From assembly GCA_031288745.1 (NCBI GenBank), contig JAITQT010000170.1:1-9072 (forward strand): a stretch of 9,072 bases of DNA, read 5' to 3'. The notes beneath the pieces were generated by a model. It saw nothing but the letters and a program-made list of their open reading frames with translations. It made no database searches and was not told the origin of the DNA. Source of the stretch: Deltaproteobacteria bacterium. Its GTDB lineage: Bacteria > Desulfobacterota > Desulfarculia > Adiutricales > Adiutricaceae. Made by a program: the position numbers and the translations under genes. Of the stretch, positions 6,460 through 9,072 are shown piece after piece (positions within the stretch are counted from its first letter, which is position 1; each line of letters starts with the position of its first letter).

Positions 6460-7098
6460 TCAATTATCCAGGGGAGGCGGAGAGAACGTTGAGAGTAAAG
6501 TAAGTTCCTTAATGGTAAATAAACTATCATTTTCTTTACTTAGCTCTTCTAACGTATCTTTAAGCAAAAAGCCCAATGGCTCAGCCGAGCCGTTGACTTG
6601 AGCAGCGACAATGATTAAGCCCGGGGCCGCAGCCATTTTATTTTGGTTAATCAAAATCTCCGCATCCAAGCCTAAAAGGTGACCTACAAAAAAACCGTTG
6701 GGACAAAACCAAACTATCTTAAGATATTCGGTCTTAAGATGGCTCTTTAAAAGAGCTGCCCTTAATTTTTCCAAATAAATTTGAAATATATTTTGATTGC
6801 CTCTGGAGGAGGCTACATATTGCTCGCAATAGTTAAAAGTTATCCAAAACAGGGCGTTTTTACCCAGTTTAAGGCTAGACGAGACCGATTTAAGATTAGC
6901 CTCAGCTAATTGATCGCTCTTTAGATCGTTAAGAGCCTTAAGCTCAGCTTCGCTTTCTAAGAGTTCGAGGTCGACCAAAATTCTACTGACCAAACTTTCA
7001 AAACAATTACCACCCTCCAAGTCCAGCTCATTTTGGGGCTTAAAGGGAAGGATATTATCACGGTAAATTATGCTAGAATTTCTAAAAGAATTTCTCAC
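6460..7098 (-). CDS. Hypothetical protein, about 212 residues
   Basis: I do not recognise a family. The start I prefer is GTG 7096-7098, because GAGG (7105-7108) stands six bases upstream; the frame is also open to a TTG at 7132-7134, which has no ribosome site. The protein starts MRNSFRNSSIIYRDN, has an acidic, probably helical stretch (ESEAELKALNDL, about residues 47-58), a hydrophobic central strand segment (IVWFCPNGFFVGHLLGL), an alanine/valine-rich strand (PGLIIVAAQVNG) and a C-terminal tail ending FSPPPLDN. There is no signal peptide or clear membrane helix, so it is probably cytoplasmic. Codon use and composition match its intact neighbours, and the long uninterrupted frame argues that it is a real gene in a region where dead genes are full of stops. 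The stop is TGA at 6460-6462. Confidence 0.7.
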   Translation of the reverse strand: MRNSFRNSSIIYRDNILPFKPQNELDLEGGNCFESLVSRILVDLELLESEAELKALNDLKSDQLAEANLKSVSSSLKLGKNALFWITFNYCEQYVASSRGNQNIFQIYLEKLRAALLKSHLKTEYLKIVWFCPNGFFVGHLLGLDAEILINQNKMAAAPGLIIVAAQVNGSAEPLGFLLKDTLEELSKENDSLFTIKELTLLSTFSPPPLDN

Positions 7099-7104
7099 GT
7101 TTAA

Positions 7105-7108
7105 CCTC
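7105..7108 (-). promoter_or_regulatory. Ribosome binding site that decides the hypothetical gene's start
   Basis: GAGG, six bases before GTG 7096-7098. The longer reading from TTG 7132-7134 lacks any such site, so the shorter start is favoured. Confidence 0.5.
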
Positions 7109-7134
7109 GAATTAAATACTGAAAATAAGGTCAA

Positions 7135-7521
7135 TCAAAGCGCCAAAGAAAGCCTTGGTCTCCATACCAAGCTAAAATTTCGGCCAATACGAGCAACTAT
7201 ATGGAAGAAAAAAATAAACATATCTCTTTTAGACATTTTTAGATTCTAAAGAACTATATTAATTAAATTCAATCGACCCAAAGGTTAAAATTTACAGGAA
7301 GACTAAAGCGCAAGCTCTTAAGTTTATAATACAATAGATCGACCCGGTTGACAAGTTTAATTTTTTAACTATAAATTTACCTCCGTTTTGGCTATAGTCG
7401 GTAATCTATAATTAGTTCGCCCATCTTGCAAAGCCTAAAACTTTTGGACCTGCGGCCCCCTTCGTTACCCTTAACACTGTCAAAAACAACAGACTAACCA
7501 GACTTTAACCTAAGCAAAACT
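7135..7521. other. Non-coding region upstream of the hypothetical gene
   Basis: No gene is supported. It holds an imperfect hairpin near the gene (CTTGGT 7154-7159 with ACCAAG 7166-7171), which could be an operator. It also holds the plus-strand promoter at 7348-7375 and a weaker minus-strand promoter-like pair (TTGCAA 7426-7431, TATAGA 7405-7410, spacing 15) that could drive the hypothetical gene through a leader of about 300 bases. The stretch ends at the MITE at 7522. Confidence 0.4.
7348..7375 (+). promoter_or_regulatory. Consensus-like promoter with no evident gene downstream
   Basis: TTGACA (7348-7353), then 16 bases, then TATAAA (7370-7375), on the plus strand. It points away from the hypothetical gene into about 140 bases without an open frame and then the MITE at 7522. 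It may drive a small RNA or be left from a deleted gene. AT-rich DNA yields chance matches, but a perfect -35 is uncommon. Confidence 0.5.
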
Positions 7522-7632
7522 GATCGAAGCGCAAAAACCCCTTAAAAGCAAAGTAGTCTAAAAAATTAACTAGTAATAAGGTCCTGTTACAAATTTAAGG
7601 ACTGATATAAGGTGACTTTTTGCGCTTCGATC
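7522..7632 (+). mobile_element. MITE copy 4 (111 bp)
   Basis: A complete copy with perfect 16-bp terminal inverted repeats and a 6-bp direct repeat AAAACT (7516-7521 and 7633-7638). It is nearly identical to the 2911 copy: one substitution, plus one extra T that accounts for the length of 111. It lies in intergenic DNA. No coding capacity. Confidence 0.93.
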
Positions 7633-7913
7633 AAAACTTGGTTAATTTTAAAATGTCAGGATAACCTATTAAATTTTAATGATTTAATAATAATTCTTTG
7701 CTCTTAAATAGTAATTTTTTAAAACCCTTAAATAACTTGATATTTTGGCCTAGTCGACTAAGTCCCCATCTAAAAATTAGACTAAATTAAATAAAAAATC
7801 TTTCATAACCACGACTTTAAATTTCTATAATAAATCTAAGTGTAGAGAAGTTAAAAAATTTCCAACTAGCTCATTAATTTTACTGGCTTGACTAGCACAG
7901 TTTATCTAAAGCT

Positions 7914-7940
7914 CCGTAAACTCCTTCCCTAAGGGCGGAG
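7914..7940 (+). repeat. IS200/IS605 right-end-like hairpin, copy A
   Basis: CCGTAAACTCC is followed by a stem CTCC-tt-CCC, loop TAA, GGG-c-GGAG (7921-7940). The sequence is homologous to the hairpin at 8044-8080 and resembles the conserved terminal hairpin downstream of tnpB in IS200/IS605-type elements, which also forms the 3' scaffold of the guide RNA. No tnpB reading frame remains nearby. Confidence 0.4.
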
Positions 7941-8043
7941 ATATAAAGCTTATTCAAGCTTAAATCTTGTTTTCAATCCTAAGTTCTTTGATTATCCATT
8001 TTATACTCACGTAAAATTGAAAAATGGCACTCCGCTTCAGGCA

Positions 8044-8080
8044 CCGTAGGAACTCCCTTCCTTCAGGGCGGGTGGTGTCA
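8044..8080 (+). repeat. IS200/IS605 right-end-like hairpin, copy B
   Basis: CCGTAGGAACTCCC, then TTCCTTCAGGGCGGG and a GTGTCAAG-like end (8044-8082), is very close to the classic 3' end of IS605-family tnpB units (GTAGGAA-CTCCC-x-GGGCGGGG-xx-GTCAA). A short frame crosses it (WHSASGTVGTPF), but no TnpB catalytic motifs are seen upstream. If correct, the element end would be near 8080 and the sequence beyond it would be the former target flank. This is recognition from memory, not from a database. Confidence 0.45.
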
Positions 8081-8495
8081 AGAAGTAAAATCTCTTAAGA
8101 TCTGGCCGCTGACCTTAAAATTTAGAGACCACCTTCATTTTATTAAAGTAAATTATACTTTTCTAAAATGCAAGAAAAAACTTTTTATTTCTATTTATCA
8201 TATTAAATCCTTGATAATTTAAGAAGTAGCTGACAAGTAAAATCTAAACTATTCTGATTTTTAAATAACAATTTCATAATCAATTCCAGCTCCACCGTAG
8301 TAAAGTATTTTTTCTTAAAGCCTGCATGCTTTCACAACTTGCATATCGTATACTTTAAGCAAGCTCTATTGCTAATAAATATACTTATACTAATAATTTA
8401 GATTTTTATAGATATAATAGTTATATATCGTATATCTAGTTTTAAAAATAATTCTTAATGGAGACCTTAAGGAGAAACCTCCAAAGCTCATGATT

Positions 8496-8605
8496 GATCG
8501 AAGCGCAAAAACCTCTTAAAAGCAAAATAGTCTAACAAATTAACTAGTAATAAGGACATGTTACAAATTTAAAGACTGATAAAGGGGACTTTTTGGGCTT
8601 CGATC
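8496..8605 (+). mobile_element. MITE copy 5 (110 bp)
   Basis: A complete copy with a 6-bp direct repeat ATGATT (8490-8495 and 8606-8611) and terminal repeats matching at 15 of 16 positions (GGGCTTCGATC on the right instead of GCGCTTCGATC). It differs from the 2911 copy at about eight positions and shares its left half with the 1999 copy, so at least two subfamilies are present. No coding capacity. Confidence 0.92.
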
Positions 8606-8633
8606 ATGATTAAGAGCTTAAGGCTAGCACTGA

Positions 8634-8840
8634 AAGAAACTCTATTACAGCTTCAAAGCCAAGGCCAAGGCCAGTCGAACATTGAGCAAAATAAGGCCTA
8701 GAGTGTTTATGCTGTTTATGCTGGATGAATTTGCCCAAACAGAGGCGGTTGCTAAAGCAGAAACTTGGGTCGGCCAGGCACAACTTATGGGACTCCTTTT
8801 GGCAACTTTTTTTAGAGGCTTTTTTCTGTGGGCCCAATAA
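8634..8840 (+). pseudogene. Possible fragment of a VirD4/TraG-type coupling ATPase
   Basis: An open frame runs from after TGA 8631-8633 to TAA 8838-8840, with GTG 8703-8705 and ATG 8709-8711 as internal starts. The segment RPRVFMLFMLDEFAQ resembles the Walker B strand of type IV secretion/conjugation coupling proteins (hydrophobic-LDEFA-L/Q), and the next 30 residues end in FFLWAQ, where such proteins often have a strand ending in Q. Overall length (68 codons) is far too short for a coupling protein (usually over 500 residues), and no Walker A is visible. Opposite-strand frames over the same bases look like shadows. The match rests on one motif, so it could be chance. Confidence 0.25.
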
Positions 8841-9072
8841 TTGGTCCCCTTAGTCTTTTTTAGTGTCCGTTCACCAATGTGAACGTTTAAGGGCCCGTTC
8901 ACAAGAGAGAACGCTGCGGTGCCAAGCCTATTGAAAGGGACGACACATCCCGCAGGGGATCATTCGAAAATGTGTGGATCTTGATGTAAAGGGAGCCTAA
9001 CTTCCTGGTACCCGGTAGGGTCCCAGGGTCTTCAATTTGACATTGAAGAAGAAAGGTTTCGTTTATGTTTTC
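8841..9072 (+). other. GC-richer, hairpin-dense sequence, possible structured RNA leaving the window
   Basis: No open frame of note. Several stems follow one another. CGTTCAC-CAAT-GTGAACG (8868-8885) is a perfect 7-bp stem, and CGTTC/GAACG (8896-8913) repeats the same arms, so the two form a direct repeat 28 bases apart. Next come ATCCC-GCAG-GGGAT, enclosed by or alternative to ACACAT/ATGTGT. A stem with arms CCTGG/CCAGG and ACCC/GGGT lies at 9004-9027. CTTCAAT-TTGAC-ATTGAAG (9030-9048) is a perfect 7-bp stem. Composition differs sharply from the AT-rich DNA before it. Candidate identities include the 5' part of a group II intron or another large RNA, but I saw no diagnostic motif and make no firm call. 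Confidence 0.35.

Larger units (their letters stand above)
7633..8495. other. AT-rich gene-poor stretch with IS debris
   Basis: No intact gene is visible in about 860 bases of very AT-rich sequence. It contains the two IS605-end-like hairpins (separate entries), a short minus-strand open frame of about 44 codons (8203-8337) without a convincing start, in a context suggesting an eroded gene, and an imperfect palindrome TAGATATA (8409-8416) / TATATCTA (8431-8438). The composition and lack of long frames suggest decayed mobile or accessory DNA. Confidence 0.5.

Noticed and set aside
8203..8337. A small minus-strand protein of about 44 codons.
   Set aside because: No start with a ribosome site, no family resemblance, and it sits in AT-rich DNA where such frames are common.
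8606..8701. A 31-codon plus-strand frame beginning at the ATG contained in the MITE target duplication.
   Set aside because: Too short, no ribosome site, and its start is a by-product of the insertion site.
8610..8902. Two overlapping minus-strand frames of 75-85 codons.
   Set aside because: They lack ribosome sites and recognisable content, overlap each other in different frames, and cross the hairpin at 8868-8885.

Overview
The window reads as an accessory, decaying stretch of a bacterial chromosome. Three minus-strand genes look intact: a tandem universal stress protein, an APH-fold sugar-kinase-like protein and an unrecognised protein. They sit between pseudogenes, insertion-sequence debris and AT-rich non-coding DNA. 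Shine-Dalgarno sites and a sigma-70-type promoter are clear, so this is bacterial. The mix of intact housekeeping-like genes, multiply broken genes and many short transposable elements fits a lineage undergoing genome erosion, such as a host-associated symbiont. The sequence does not let me name the taxon.

Layout. 60-1064 (-) is an AAA/DUF4143 ATPase pseudogene with a stop, a frameshift and a mutated Walker A, cut at its 3' end by a mobile-element terminus (1-59). 1160-3259 (-) is a full-length but dead IS1634-type (IS4 superfamily) transposase. It has a perfect Shine-Dalgarno site and several stops and frameshifts, and it is split by three 110-bp MITEs. 3413-3691 (+) is an open-frame fragment with no start. 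3911-4798 (-) is the universal stress protein. 4869-5963 (-) is the kinase-like gene, with a strong promoter and a leader hairpin upstream. 6460-7098 (-) is the unknown protein. From 7135 to about 8630 the DNA is AT-rich and holds two more MITEs, an orphan plus-strand promoter and two GC hairpins resembling IS200/IS605 (tnpB) right ends. 8634-8840 (+) is a possible coupling-protein (VirD4/TraG-like) fragment. 8860-9072 is GC-richer and dense in hairpins, possibly a structured RNA running out of the window.

The most striking feature is the MITE family. Five complete 110-111 bp copies share a 16-bp terminal inverted repeat, GATCGAAGCGCAAAAA (up to one mismatch in one arm), and each is flanked by its own perfect 6-bp target duplication (AAATTT, AAAATT, AATTAT, AAAACT, ATGATT). 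A sixth terminus at the window start shares the repeat but has a different interior, so it may belong to the autonomous parent. Removing the three MITEs and one copy of each target duplication rejoins the transposase reading frame at all three sites.

Functionally, the kinase-like gene and the stress protein are 70 bp apart on one strand with no evident terminator between them and may be co-transcribed from the 6069-6097 promoter. Nothing ties the unknown gene to them beyond strand and position.
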